Shown here: in pieces, positions 7,710-15,277 of the stretch
Layout of the letters: each line of letters starts with the position of its first letter
Position numbering within the stretch: the stretch's first letter is position 1
Source: Streptomyces roseoverticillatus
Lineage (GTDB): Bacteria > Actinomycetota > Actinomycetes > Streptomycetales > Streptomycetaceae
DNA: 64,000 nucleotides
Assembly: GCF_000719265.1 (NCBI RefSeq)
Contig: NZ_JOFL01000018.1
Coordinates: 1-64,000, forward strand
Reading direction: 5' to 3'
Made by a program: the position numbers and the translations under genes
The notes under the pieces: model-generated
What the model was told of the DNA's origin: nothing
Seen by the model: only the letters and a program-made list of their open reading frames with translations
Database searches by the model: none

Positions 7710-9569
7710 GTGTTCGACTACGACGTGATCGTCGTCGGCTCGGGCTTCGGCGGCGCGGTCTCCGCGCTGCGCCTGACCGAGAAGGGCTACCGCGTGGGCG
7801 TCCTGGAGGCGGGCCGCCGCTTCATCCGCGAGAACCTGCCCAGGAACTCGTGGGACCTGCGCAACTACCTGTGGGCGCCCGCACTCGGCCTCTACGGCAT
7901 CCAGCGCATCCACCTCCTCGGCAACGTCATGGTCCTCGCGGGCGCCGGGGTCGGCGGCGGCTCCCTCAACTACGCCAACACCCTCTACGTGCCGCCGGAG
8001 GCCTTCTTCCAGGACCGGCAGTGGGCCGGCATCACCGACTGGGAGGAGGAGCTGCGGCCGTACTACGACCAGGCGAGCCGCATGCTCGGCGTCCGCCTCA
8101 ACCCCACGACGACGCCCTCCGACGTCCACCTGAAGGCGGCGGCGGAGCGCCTGGGCGTGGGGGAGACCTTCCGCAAGGCGCCGGTCGGGGTGTTCTTCGG
8201 GGACGGCGAGGACGCCGCCGGCACGCACCGGGCGTCGCCCGGCGAGGAGACCGCCGACCCGTACTTCGGCGGCGCCGGGCCCGCCCGCCGGGCCTGCACC
8301 GAGTGCGGCGAGTGCATGACCGGCTGCCGGCACGGCGCGAAGAACACCCTCAACGAGAACTACCTGTACCTCGCCGAGCGGGCGGGCGCCGTCGTCCACC
8401 CCATGACCACGGTCGTCGCGGTGAGCGAGCACCGGGACGGCGGCTACCGCGTCGTGACCGTCCCGACCGACAAGCGGCGCGGCTCCGGGGCCGCCCGGCC
8501 GCGGGTCCTGCGCGCGGAACGGGTGGTGATCGCCGCCGGGACGTACGGCACCCAGACGCTGCTGCACACCATGAAGGACAAGGGCCTGCTGCCCCGCATC
8601 CCGGCCGGGCTGGGCCGGCTGACCCGTACGAACTCCGAGGCCCTGGTGGGCGCGCAGACCGACGACCGCCGCTACGGCAAGGCGAACGGCGGCGCCCGGC
8701 CGGACTTCACGCGGGGCGTGGCCATCACCTCCTCCGCCCATCTGGACGACCACACGCACATCGAGCCCGTCCGCTACGGCAAGGGGTCGAACGCGATGGG
8801 CGTGCTGTCCGTCCCCCAGGTGCCGGTGGGGACGCGGGCGCCGCGGGCCGTCGCCTTCGCCGCGGGCTGCCTGCGGCACCCGGTGCAGCTGCTGCGGTCG
8901 CTCTCCTTCCGGCGCTGGTCCGAGCGGACGATCATCGGGCTCGTGATGCAGTCGCTCGACAACTCCCTGACCACGCACCGGCGCAGGCGCGGCCCGGGCA
9001 AGGGCCTGCTGACCGCCGAGCAGGGGCACGGGGCGCCCAACCCCAAGCAGATCCCCGCGGCGGCGATGGCCGCCGGCATCCTCGCCGAGGAGATCAACGG
9101 CTTCCCCGGCAGCAACGTGGGAGAGCTGATGGGCACCCCGCTGACCGCGCACTTCCTCGGCGGCTGCCCGATCGGCGCGGACGCCTCGCAGGGCGTCATC
9201 GACCCGTACCACCGGCTGTACGGGCACCCCGGGATCTCGGTCGTGGACGGCGCGGCCGTCTCCGCGAACCTCGGCGTCAACCCGTCGCTCACCATCACGG
9301 CCCAGGCGGAACGGGCCATGTCCTTCTGGCCGAACAAGGGCGAGCCCGATCCGCGGCCGGAGCAGGGGCGGGCGTACGAACGGATCGAGGCGGTCGCGCC
9401 GGTGCGCCCGGCCGTACCCGAAGGCGCCTACGGGGAGCTTAAGTTGAACGCGGAGCCGGTGGTGCGGGCGGTGCAGCCGCTGCCGGATGGGCGGCCGCTG
9501 CTCCGGCTGCTGCCGGTGGAGCCGCCGGAGGGGCGGCCGTCCAACGGGCGCGGGTGTCCGTCCGCTTGA
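7710..9569 (+). CDS. GMC-type FAD oxidoreductase (cholesterol oxidase-like)
   Basis: A 619-aa flavoprotein. Residues 3-30 carry the dinucleotide-binding motif YDVIVVGSGFGGAVSAL. A cysteine cluster CTECGECMTGCRHGAKN lies near residue 195, typical of the actinobacterial ChoD-like branch. The C-terminal GMC signature is GGCPIGADASQGVIDPYH followed by SVVDGAAVSANLGVNPSLT. It probably oxidises a hydrophobic alcohol. The GTG start at 7710 is well supported by GGAGGAACGGAGAG. Just upstream are two similar 16-base stretches, GCACGTTTTCGTACG and GCACTTTCTCGTACG. A strong hairpin follows the gene. Whether it acts on sterols cannot be read from the sequence. Confidence 0.85.
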   Translation: MFDYDVIVVGSGFGGAVSALRLTEKGYRVGVLEAGRRFIRENLPRNSWDLRNYLWAPALGLYGIQRIHLLGNVMVLAGAGVGGGSLNYANTLYVPPEAFFQDRQWAGITDWEEELRPYYDQASRMLGVRLNPTTTPSDVHLKAAAERLGVGETFRKAPVGVFFGDGEDAAGTHRASPGEETADPYFGGAGPARRACTECGECMTGCRHGAKNTLNENYLYLAERAGAVVHPMTTVVAVSEHRDGGYRVVTVPTDKRRGSGAARPRVLRAERVVIAAGTYGTQTLLHTMKDKGLLPRIPAGLGRLTRTNSEALVGAQTDDRRYGKANGGARPDFTRGVAITSSAHLDDHTHIEPVRYGKGSNAMGVLSVPQVPVGTRAPRAVAFAAGCLRHPVQLLRSLSFRRWSERTIIGLVMQSLDNSLTTHRRRRGPGKGLLTAEQGHGAPNPKQIPAAAMAAGILAEEINGFPGSNVGELMGTPLTAHFLGGCPIGADASQGVIDPYHRLYGHPGISVVDGAAVSANLGVNPSLTITAQAERAMSFWPNKGEPDPRPEQGRAYERIEAVAPVRPAVPEGAYGELKLNAEPVVRAVQPLPDGRPLLRLLPVEPPEGRPSNGRGCPSA

Positions 9570-9604
9570 GGTTCGGCGACTTGAGGGCCGACTGTTCAAC
9601 GGCG

Positions 9605-9655
9605 AAGGGCCCCGGGCCGCCTCCGCGGGGGCGTGCGGGCGGCCTCGGGGCCCTT
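9605..9655 (+). terminator. Hairpin terminator after the GMC oxidase
   Basis: AAGGGCCCCGGGCCGCC and GGCGGCCTCGGGGCCCTT form a long, nearly perfect stem around a GC-rich loop, 36 bases after the stop codon. No U-tract follows, as is common in Streptomyces. Confidence 0.75.
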
Positions 9656-10221
9656 GACTGCCGGCACCGAGGTCAGGGCAAGGTCGGTGCCGCGGAGCGG
9701 CGCCGGGGGGAGCGCCGCTGGTCCTGGGTGGTGCGCGGTGGTGCGGGAGCGTACTGCCTCACTGGTTCGACCAATGGCGGTGCGGGACCAGGAGGTTGGT
9801 GCTCTCCTGGCATCGTGCGGGATGGGCCGGACCCGGCGCAACCGTTTCGACCGGATACGGTCGGTTCCAGGCGTCCCCGGAACCGACCGTCCTTGGTGGC
9901 AACCGGGCTGCTGTCCCCTGCTGACCGGTCGCCGTGCACCGGAGTGAGGTCCCACGACGCGCGCACTCGCACGTCTCACACTCCGGTGGATCCGCCCTGT
10001 CGGTGCCGGGCGCCCAGGTGAACAGGGGCGGAAGCCACGCGTGGATTTCAGGTGGGCCGCTCCTGGCTGGCGCGGGCACCCGGCTCAACGAAGCCGGCCG
10101 CCGTACGGTCACGCGCCGTCCGGGTGACGTGACGGCCCGGTCCTCCGAACCCGCATGCGGCACCTGCACAGATCCCCAGATCGCCTCAACGGATCCACGG
10201 ATCGCTTCAAGGGGGACTGGG
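9656..10221. other. 566-bp intergenic region without a supported gene
   Basis: Plus-strand frames through this region give Arg/Gly/Pro-rich translations without a start context or family resemblance, so I call no gene. It is slightly less GC-rich than its flanks. CGACCGGATACGGTCG near 9857 is a small inverted repeat. A 21-base imperfect tandem repeat (AGATCC..AGATCGCCTCAAC then GGATCC..GGATCGCTTCAAG) lies at 10170-10211, just beyond the stop of the chorismate mutase gene. A small RNA cannot be excluded. Confidence 0.4.
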
Positions 10222-10527
10222 TCAGACGCGGCCGCGGCACAGCTCCAGCAGCGTCATGGCGAGCGTGGTGCCGGGCTTGCCGAGCTGGCCGCTGTAGTGG
10301 CCGATGACCTCCATCTCGCGGGAGAGGTTCACCCGGCGCCCCCCGGAGGCGATGCGCTCCTGCTGGATCACGGCCGAGACGGCCATCCGTTCCTGGATGA
10401 GCCCGATGATCCTGCCGTCGAGATCGTCGATCCGCTGCCGGGCGCCGGTGATCACGCCGGCGGCCTCGTCGGTGCGGGCGCCGGTGTCGGCGGCGGTGCG
10501 GGCGGCGGTGGCGGTGGGGGTGCTCAT
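10222..10527 (-). CDS. Chorismate mutase, AroQ-delta type
   Basis: A 101-aa all-helical enzyme that converts chorismate to prephenate, the branch to Phe and Tyr. The hallmarks of the actinobacterial delta subclass (M. tuberculosis Rv0948c) are RIDDLDGRIIGLIQERM in helix 1, ASGGRRVNLSREMEVI, and the C-terminal LELCRGRV, which resembles the RxGRGRL tail. In that subclass, activity is boosted by complex formation with DAHP synthase through the C-terminus. The ATG at 10527 follows GGAGGATCAG. Upstream on the same strand are a leader peptide with Phe/Tyr codons and a very strong terminator hairpin, so expression looks attenuated by aromatic amino acids. The gene is divergent from guaA. Confidence 0.9.
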   Translation of the reverse strand: MSTPTATAARTAADTGARTDEAAGVITGARQRIDDLDGRIIGLIQERMAVSAVIQQERIASGGRRVNLSREMEVIGHYSGQLGKPGTTLAMTLLELCRGRV

Positions 10528-10586
10528 GTCTGATCCTCCAAAAAGGGGCGGCGGCCCCCCGGAGCGGCACGGCCCGGGAAAAGCGA

Positions 10587-10621
10587 CAGGCGCCCCGGGC
10601 CTTGTCGGCCCGGGGCGCCTG
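10587..10621 (-). terminator. Attenuator terminator of the chorismate mutase leader
   Basis: On the minus strand CAGGCGCCCCGGGCC, loop GACAA, GGCCCGGGGCGCCTG form a perfect 15-bp stem, followed by TCGCTTTTCC. It lies between the leader peptide stop and the chorismate mutase ribosome-binding site. The 5' arm and loop contain CGGGCCG, complementary to CGGCCCG inside the leader peptide coding sequence (10676-10670), so an alternative pairing exists. Confidence 0.85.
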
Positions 10622-10634
10622 TGGAAGTCGCTTG

Positions 10635-10715
10635 TCAGTTGCTCAAGCAGCACGACCATGGCAGCCGGACGGGCCGGATGCCATAGGTAAAGACGAAGGT
10701 CTGGTGCTTGCGCAT
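10635..10715 (-). CDS. Leader peptide (26 aa) for aromatic attenuation
   Basis: A 26-codon frame starting MRKHQTFVFTYGIRP and ending SCCLSN with TGA at 10637-10635. It holds Phe-Val-Phe-Thr-Tyr (codons 7-11), including TTT and TAT, which are rare in this genome, and one Trp. A -10-like TACTGT ends five bases before the ATG and there is no Shine-Dalgarno sequence, so the message is probably leaderless. The terminator hairpin begins 13 bases after the stop. Ribosome stalling on Phe or Tyr codons when these amino acids are scarce would change the pairing of CGGCCCG (codons 14-16) with the terminator arm. This is inferred from layout, not known for this gene. Confidence 0.7.
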   Translation of the reverse strand: MRKHQTFVFTYGIRPVRLPWSCCLSN

Positions 10716-10720
10716 GGGGG

Positions 10721-10752
10721 ACAGTATGGCCCGCGGGCGCCCCCGGGGCCAA
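10721..10752 (-). promoter_or_regulatory. Promoter for the chorismate mutase leader
   Basis: On the minus strand TTGGCC (10752-10747) precedes the overlapping -10 candidates CATACT (10728-10723) and TACTGT (10726-10721) by 18-20 bases. The -10 lies immediately before the leader ATG at 10715. Confidence 0.5.
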
Positions 10753-10807
10753 CGCGGGTGCGGTGTGCTTTCGGATGGTGAGACAAAAGCAAGCACCCGC
10801 GCCCCGG

Positions 10808-10813
10808 TAGAAT
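10808..10813 (+). promoter_or_regulatory. -10 element of guaA
   Basis: TAGAAT fits the housekeeping -10 consensus and stands 44 bases before the guaA GTG. The matching -35 position reads AAAAGC, so the -35 is weak. Confidence 0.4.
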
Positions 10814-10856
10814 CGACAAATACAGACCCCTCCTCCACCGCCGGAAGGCCGCTCCC

Positions 10857-12458
10857 GTGTCAGCAGCACCCCCCGCCGCCCACGACAACACCGCGGAGCC
10901 GGTGCTCGTTGTCGACTTCGGCGCGCAGTACGCCCAGCTCATCGCCCGCCGCGTCCGTGAGGCGCGGGTCTACAGCGAGATCGTCCCGTCCACCATGCCG
11001 GTGGCCGAGATGCTCGCCAAGAACCCCAAGGCGATCATCCTGTCCGGCGGTCCCTCGTCGGTCTACGAGGAGGGCGCCCCCCGCCTCGACGACGCCCGCG
11101 GCCTGTTCGAGGCCGGTGTCCCGGTCTTCGGCATGTGCTACGGCTTCCAGCTGATGGCCACCACGCTCGGCGGCACCGTCGACAACACCGGCGCGCGCGA
11201 GTACGGCCGTACGCCGCTGCACGTCAGCAAGACCGGCTCGACCCTCTTCGAGGGCACCCCGGCCGAGCAGTCGGTGTGGATGTCGCACGGCGACGCCTGC
11301 TCGGCCGCCCCCGAGGGCTTCACGGTCACCGCCTCCACGGACGTCGTGCCGGTCGCCGCCTTCGAGAACGACGAGAAGAAGCTCTACGGCGTCCAGTACC
11401 ACCCCGAGGTCATGCACTCCACGCACGGCCAGCTGGTCCTGGAGCACTTCCTCTACCGCGGCGCGGGCATCGAGCCGACCTGGACCACGGGCAACGTGAT
11501 CGAGGAGCAGGTCGCCGCCATCCGTGAGCAGGTCGGCGGCAAGCGCGCCATCTGCGGCCTGTCCGGCGGCGTGGACTCCGCGGTCGCCGCGGCCCTCGTC
11601 CAGAAGGCCATCGGCTCGCAGCTCACCTGCGTGTACGTCGACCACGGCCTGATGCGCAAGGGCGAGACCGAGCAGGTCGAGAAGGACTTCGTCGCCGCCA
11701 CGGGCGTCCAGCTCAAGGTCGTCGACGCGCAGGAGCGCTTCCTGAACGCCCTCGCCGGCGTCTCCGACCCGGAGACCAAGCGCAAGATCATCGGCCGGGA
11801 GTTCATCCGCGTCTTCGAGCAGGCCCAGGCCGAGATCGTGGCCGAGGCCGGCGCGGGCGGCGAGGACGTCGCCTTCCTCGTCCAGGGCACCCTCTACCCC
11901 GACGTGGTCGAGTCCGGCGGCGGCACCGGCACCGCCAACATCAAGTCCCACCACAATGTGGGCGGCCTCCCCGAGGACCTGGAGTTCGAGCTCGTCGAAC
12001 CGCTGCGCCAGCTCTTCAAGGACGAGGTCCGCATGGTCGGCCAGGAGCTCGGCCTGCCGGACGAGATCGTCCAGCGCCAGCCCTTCCCGGGCCCGGGCCT
12101 CGGCATCCGCATCGTCGGCGAGGTCACGCGCGAGCGCCTGGACCTGCTGCGCGACGCCGACGCCATCGCCCGCGAGGAGCTCACCGCCGCCGGTCTGGAC
12201 CGCGAGATCTGGCAGTGCCCGGTCGTGCTCCTGGCCGACGTCCGCTCGGTCGGCGTCCAGGGTGACGGCCGCACGTACGGTCACCCGATCGTGCTGCGCC
12301 CCGTCTCGTCCGAGGACGCCATGACGGCCGACTGGACGCGCATGCCGTACGAGGTGCTGGCCCGCATCTCGACCCGCATCACGAACGAGGTCGCCGATGT
12401 GAACCGCGTGGTGCTGGACGTGACCAGCAAGCCGCCGGGCACCATCGAGTGGGAGTAG
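10857..12458 (+). CDS. guaA: GMP synthase (glutamine-hydrolysing)
   Basis: A 533-aa enzyme that converts XMP to GMP with glutamine and ATP. The class I glutamine amidotransferase domain (about residues 16-205) has [16 protein letters not shown], the nucleophile cysteine in GMCYGFQ, and the His/Glu of QYHPEV. The ATP pyrophosphatase domain has the P-loop [12 protein letters not shown], and the dimerisation domain ends IEWE, as usual for GuaA. The GTG at 10857 follows GGAAGG. The length is normal. It is transcribed divergently from the chorismate mutase gene and ends at two possible terminators. Confidence 0.98.
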   Translation: MSAAPPAAHDNTAEPVLVVDFGAQYAQLIARRVREARVYSEIVPSTMPVAEMLAKNPKAIILSGGPSSVYEEGAPRLDDARGLFEAGVPVFGMCYGFQLMATTLGGTVDNTGAREYGRTPLHVSKTGSTLFEGTPAEQSVWMSHGDACSAAPEGFTVTASTDVVPVAAFENDEKKLYGVQYHPEVMHSTHGQLVLEHFLYRGAGIEPTWTTGNVIEEQVAAIREQVGGKRAICGLSGGVDSAVAAALVQKAIGSQLTCVYVDHGLMRKGETEQVEKDFVAATGVQLKVVDAQERFLNALAGVSDPETKRKIIGREFIRVFEQAQAEIVAEAGAGGEDVAFLVQGTLYPDVVESGGGTGTANIKSHHNVGGLPEDLEFELVEPLRQLFKDEVRMVGQELGLPDEIVQRQPFPGPGLGIRIVGEVTRERLDLLRDADAIAREELTAAGLDREIWQCPVVLLADVRSVGVQGDGRTYGHPIVLRPVSSEDAMTADWTRMPYEVLARISTRITNEVADVNRVVLDVTSKPPGTIEWE

Positions 12459-12497
12459 TCCTCCCCGGGCCCCTTCTCGGGGCTTGAGTCGAACGTC

Positions 12498-12531
12498 GGT
12501 GCCGTCGCCCATCCGTTTGGGCGGCGGCACC
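12498..12531 (+). terminator. guaA terminator hairpin
   Basis: GGTGCCGTCGCCCA and TGGGCGGCGGCACC form a 14-bp stem with one G-U pair around TCCGTT. A smaller GCCCC/GGGGC hairpin precedes it at about 12468-12485. Confidence 0.7.
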
Positions 12532-12589
12532 GGCGTTTGCCGTGGGTACGCTGGCCGTACGGCCGAGAATCCCGTCCATGGGAGGACTT

Positions 12590-13174
12590 ATGACCGCTGA
12601 GCCCGCGCACGTCTGGCCGGTGCCGCCGCAGGACGGTTACACCGTGAATGACCTGCTGACGCTGCCCGACCTCCCGCCGCACACGGAGTTGATCGACGGG
12701 AGCCTGGTTTTCGTGAGTCCGCAGAGGGATTTCCATACGACCGTCATGTTCCTTCTGGAGCGAGATCTTCGCGCCACGGCCCCCGCTGGATTCCGCGTGC
12801 GACGAGAGATGGTCGTGATGATCGACAAGCGCAATGCGCCGGAGCCGGACATCTCTGTCCTGCGCGCTGGGGCGGTGCGCAGCCCGGAGACGACGTACTA
12901 CCAGGCCAGAGACGTGTTGCTCGCGGTGGAGGTCATCTCGCCGAGCTCGGAGTCCCGTGACCGCGACACTAAGCCGCACAAGTATGCCCTCGCAGGCATT
13001 CCGCACTTCTGGCTGGTCGAGATGTCAGCCTCCGATAGCCGGCCGGTCGTGCACGTCTTCGAGCTCGACAACAAGACGCGCGCCTACGCCCCGACCGGGG
13101 TGTACCACGACACCCTCAAACTCACTTCTCCCTTCGACATCGACATCGATCTCACCGAGTTCGACCGGCTGTAG
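12590..13174 (+). CDS. Uma2-family (DUF820) PD-(D/E)XK nuclease-fold protein
   Basis: A 194-aa protein of the Uma2 family, which is expanded in Streptomyces and cyanobacteria and has a restriction-endonuclease-like fold of unknown biological role. It shows the family pattern: TVNDLLTLPDLPPHTELIDGS at the N-terminus, PEPDISVL, and the core LAVEVISPSSESRDRDTKPHKYALAGIPHFWLVE, where D, E and K would bind metal (not quoted as one run; core at about residues 104-137). The ATG follows GGAGGA. Base composition is a little less GC-rich than in guaA, consistent with an accessory gene. Stand-alone transcription is suggested by flanking terminator-like hairpins. Confidence 0.85.
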   Translation: MTAEPAHVWPVPPQDGYTVNDLLTLPDLPPHTELIDGSLVFVSPQRDFHTTVMFLLERDLRATAPAGFRVRREMVVMIDKRNAPEPDISVLRAGAVRSPETTYYQARDVLLAVEVISPSSESRDRDTKPHKYALAGIPHFWLVEMSASDSRPVVHVFELDNKTRAYAPTGVYHDTLKLTSPFDIDIDLTEFDRL

Positions 13175-13182
13175 CCCACGGC

Positions 13183-13206
13183 GGAGCCCTGGCGCGACCA
13201 GGCTCC
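13183..13206 (+). terminator. Hairpin after the Uma2 gene
   Basis: GGAGCC-C-TGG and CCA-GGCTCC form a stem with one bulged base around CGCGA, nine bases after the stop codon. Confidence 0.45.
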
Positions 13207-13219
13207 GTCAAATTAGTGG

Positions 13220-13245
13220 CGCGATCGCGAGACGATACGTATCGT
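13220..13245. promoter_or_regulatory. Adjacent palindromic operators upstream of the hydrolase
   Basis: CGCGATCGCG (13220-13229) is followed two bases later by ACGATACGTATCGT (13232-13245), both perfect palindromes. The second has the look of a TetR-family operator and contains a TACGTA that could be the -10. No regulator gene is adjacent. Confidence 0.5.
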
Positions 13246-13296
13246 TTCAATCCTGAGGTGCGCGCCCCGCGTACGAACCCCAGGAAGGACCCCGCC

Positions 13297-14217
13297 ATGC
13301 CCCGGACCGAAACCCGAACCCGTACCGTCACCGTCGCCCCCGGCGTCCACCTGTGGAGCGACGAGCGCGGTGCCGCCGATGCCCCGGCCCTGTTGCTGAT
13401 CATGGGCGCGCAGGCCTCCGGCCTCGGCTGGACCGAGGAGCTCACCGACGCCCTCGCCGCCCGTCACCGGGTCATCCGCTACGACCACCGCGACGCCGGC
13501 CGCTCCACGTGGTCGTTCGACGAGCAGCCCTACCGCATCACCGACCTCGCGGACGACGCCCTCGCCGTCCTGGACGCCCATGGCGTCGAGCGCGCCCACA
13601 TCGTCGGGCTGTCGCTCGGCGGCATGCTGGCGCAGCTGCTGCTCGCCGACCACCCGGACCGCATCCTCAGTGCCACCCTCATGGGCACCTGCGCGCTGAG
13701 CGAGAAGCCGCTCGTCGAGGCCGACGGCACGGAGACCGCCGTCGCCGACCTGCCCGGCATCGACCCGCGCGTCCTGGAGATGTGGGCCCTGCCCGTCGAA
13801 GACAACGGCCTGGAGGCCGAGCTGGACCGGCGCGTGGCGCACTGGCGGGTGCTCAGCGGCGAGGAACTGCCGTTCCACGCGGACGAGATGCGCGAGCGCG
13901 AGCGGCTGATCATCGAGCACGCGGGGCGCTACGACGTCTCCACCGCCCACGGCCGTGCCGACTACTCCGGCATGGACCGCACGGAGGAGCTGGCGCGCAA
14001 CACCGTCCCCGTGCTGGTGACCGACGCCTCCGCCGAGCCCGTCTTCCCGCCGCCGCACCCGCGCCACATCGCCCACGTGATCGGCAACGCCCGGACGGTG
14101 GCGATGCCGGGCATGGGGCACGCGCTGCCGCGCGAGCACCTCCTGCCGCTGGCCGGGGTGATCCTGGAGCACACGGCAGCCGCCGAAGGGGTGTTCTCCG
14201 CGGGTACCCGGCGGTAG
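13297..14217 (+). CDS. Alpha/beta hydrolase
   Basis: A 306-aa alpha/beta-fold hydrolase of the type found among polyketide methylesterases (RdmC-like) and lactonases. The nucleophile elbow is GLSLGG (Ser106), the oxyanion region is LLLIMGAQASG, and the catalytic histidine lies in MPGMGHALP near residue 280. YDHRDAGRST after beta strand 4 is typical of this group. The ATG at 13297 follows AGGAAGGA. The upstream palindromes suggest control by a TetR-type repressor encoded elsewhere. The substrate cannot be assigned. Confidence 0.82.
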   Translation: MPRTETRTRTVTVAPGVHLWSDERGAADAPALLLIMGAQASGLGWTEELTDALAARHRVIRYDHRDAGRSTWSFDEQPYRITDLADDALAVLDAHGVERAHIVGLSLGGMLAQLLLADHPDRILSATLMGTCALSEKPLVEADGTETAVADLPGIDPRVLEMWALPVEDNGLEAELDRRVAHWRVLSGEELPFHADEMRERERLIIEHAGRYDVSTAHGRADYSGMDRTEELARNTVPVLVTDASAEPVFPPPHPRHIAHVIGNARTVAMPGMGHALPREHLLPLAGVILEHTAAAEGVFSAGTRR

Positions 14218-14218
14218 C

Positions 14219-14240
14219 TTCCGTTCCGTACCGAACGGAA
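14219..14240. promoter_or_regulatory. Inverted repeat between hydrolase and aldolase
   Basis: TTCCGTTC and GAACGGAA are perfect inverted 8-base arms separated by CGTACC. The repeat begins one base after the hydrolase stop codon and ends 16 bases before the aldolase start, so it could be an operator for the downstream gene. A short terminator is less likely because no U-run follows. Confidence 0.45.
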
Positions 14241-14256
14241 CAGAGGAGTGCCGATC

Positions 14257-15114
14257 GTGTCGCAGACGTCGCCCGGGCAGGAGCCCGCAGCCGCAGCCGT
14301 GCCTGAGAGCGGGGCCGTGCCGGAAGCCGCCCCCGCACCCGCCCCCGTACCCACTGATCAGCTTCAGTTCGCGATGCCGCCCAAGCACGACACCGTTGAG
14401 GAGGAGCGGCGCCACCGCAAGGAGCGGCTCGCGGCGGCGCTGCGGCTGTTCGGGCGGTTCGGCTTCGAGGAGGGCGTCGCGGGGCACATCACCGCGCGGG
14501 ACCCGGAGTTCACGGATCACTTCTGGGTCAATCCGTTCGGGATGTCGTTCAAGCACATCACCGTGAGCGACCTGATCCTCGTGAACCACAAGGGACAGGT
14601 CGTCGAGGGCCGTCACCATGTCAACCAGGCGGCGTTCACGATCCATTCGCAGATCCACCGGGCCCGGCCGGACGTCGTGGCCGCCGCGCACAGCCACTCC
14701 ACGTACGGGCGCGCGCTGTCCTCGCTGGGGGAGCTGCTGGAGCCGATCACGCAGGACGTGTGTGCCTTCTACGAGGACCACGCCCTCTTCGACGACTACA
14801 CGGGCGTCGTGGTGGACGAGGAGGAGGGGCGCCGGATCGCCGCGGCGCTCGGGCCGCACAAGGCGGTCGTCCTGCGCAACCACGGGCTGCTGACCGTGGG
14901 GGACACGGTGGACGCGGCGGCGTGGTGGTTCATCACCATGGAGCGCTCCTGCCAGGTGCAGCTCGCGGCGAAGGCCGCCGGGAAGCCCGTCCCCATCGAC
15001 CAGGCCAGCGCCCGGCACACGCGGGACCAGCTCGGCAACGACCTGGCGGCGTGGATCAACTACCAGCCGCTGTACCAGCAGATCACGCGGAGCGAGCCGG
15101 AGCTGCTGGGGTAG
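14257..15114 (+). CDS. Class II aldolase/adducin family protein
   Basis: A 285-aa zinc-dependent class II aldolase-fold protein, with an Ala/Pro-rich N-terminal tail of about 35 residues. The metal-binding histidines are visible in AAAHSHSTYGRALS and LRNHGLLTVG. GHITARDPEF and HFWVNPFGMSF are typical of this subgroup, often annotated as putative aldolase or epimerase of unknown substrate. I prefer the GTG at 14257 because AGGAG lies eight bases upstream; the GTG at 14248 would overlap that site. It is close behind the hydrolase but has its own inverted repeat. A dehydratase or decarboxylase role is also possible. Confidence 0.85.
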   Translation: MSQTSPGQEPAAAAVPESGAVPEAAPAPAPVPTDQLQFAMPPKHDTVEEERRHRKERLAAALRLFGRFGFEEGVAGHITARDPEFTDHFWVNPFGMSFKHITVSDLILVNHKGQVVEGRHHVNQAAFTIHSQIHRARPDVVAAAHSHSTYGRALSSLGELLEPITQDVCAFYEDHALFDDYTGVVVDEEEGRRIAAALGPHKAVVLRNHGLLTVGDTVDAAAWWFITMERSCQVQLAAKAAGKPVPIDQASARHTRDQLGNDLAAWINYQPLYQQITRSEPELLG

Positions 15115-15209
15115 CGGGCTCCGGCGTGCCGTTACCCCCGCCGTTCGGAGGGGGCGGCTCGTTCTTCCGGGGGTTTTTGCGGTTCTTTTACCTTGTTTAC
15201 GATGGTCGG

Positions 15210-15235
15210 GAGCCGAGGCGGTCGCGCCTCGGCTC
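15210..15235 (+). promoter_or_regulatory. Perfect hairpin in the 5' region of the L,D-transpeptidase gene
   Basis: GAGCCGAGGCG, loop GTCG, CGCCTCGGCTC form an 11-bp stem. Just upstream is an unusually A+T-rich stretch (TTCTTTTACCTTGTTTACGAT) that may be the promoter, so the hairpin would lie at the 5' end of the transcript. It could equally terminate the aldolase gene. Confidence 0.5.
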
Positions 15236-15238
15236 TGT

Positions 15239-15266
15239 CGTGCCATGAACCGCGTGCCATGAACCG
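15239..15266. repeat. Tandem 14-bp duplication before the L,D-transpeptidase start
   Basis: CGTGCCATGAACCG occurs twice head to tail (15239-15252, 15253-15266), directly before the ribosome-binding site GGTAGGAGA. Each copy contains an ATG out of frame with the gene. Confidence 0.7.
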
Positions 15267-15277
15267 GTAGGAGAACC

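Noticed and set aside
9554..10021. Plus-strand frame of 155 codons after the GMC oxidase
   Set aside because: Composition is Arg/Gly/Pro rich, there is no ribosome-binding site, and it begins inside the previous gene and crosses its terminator.
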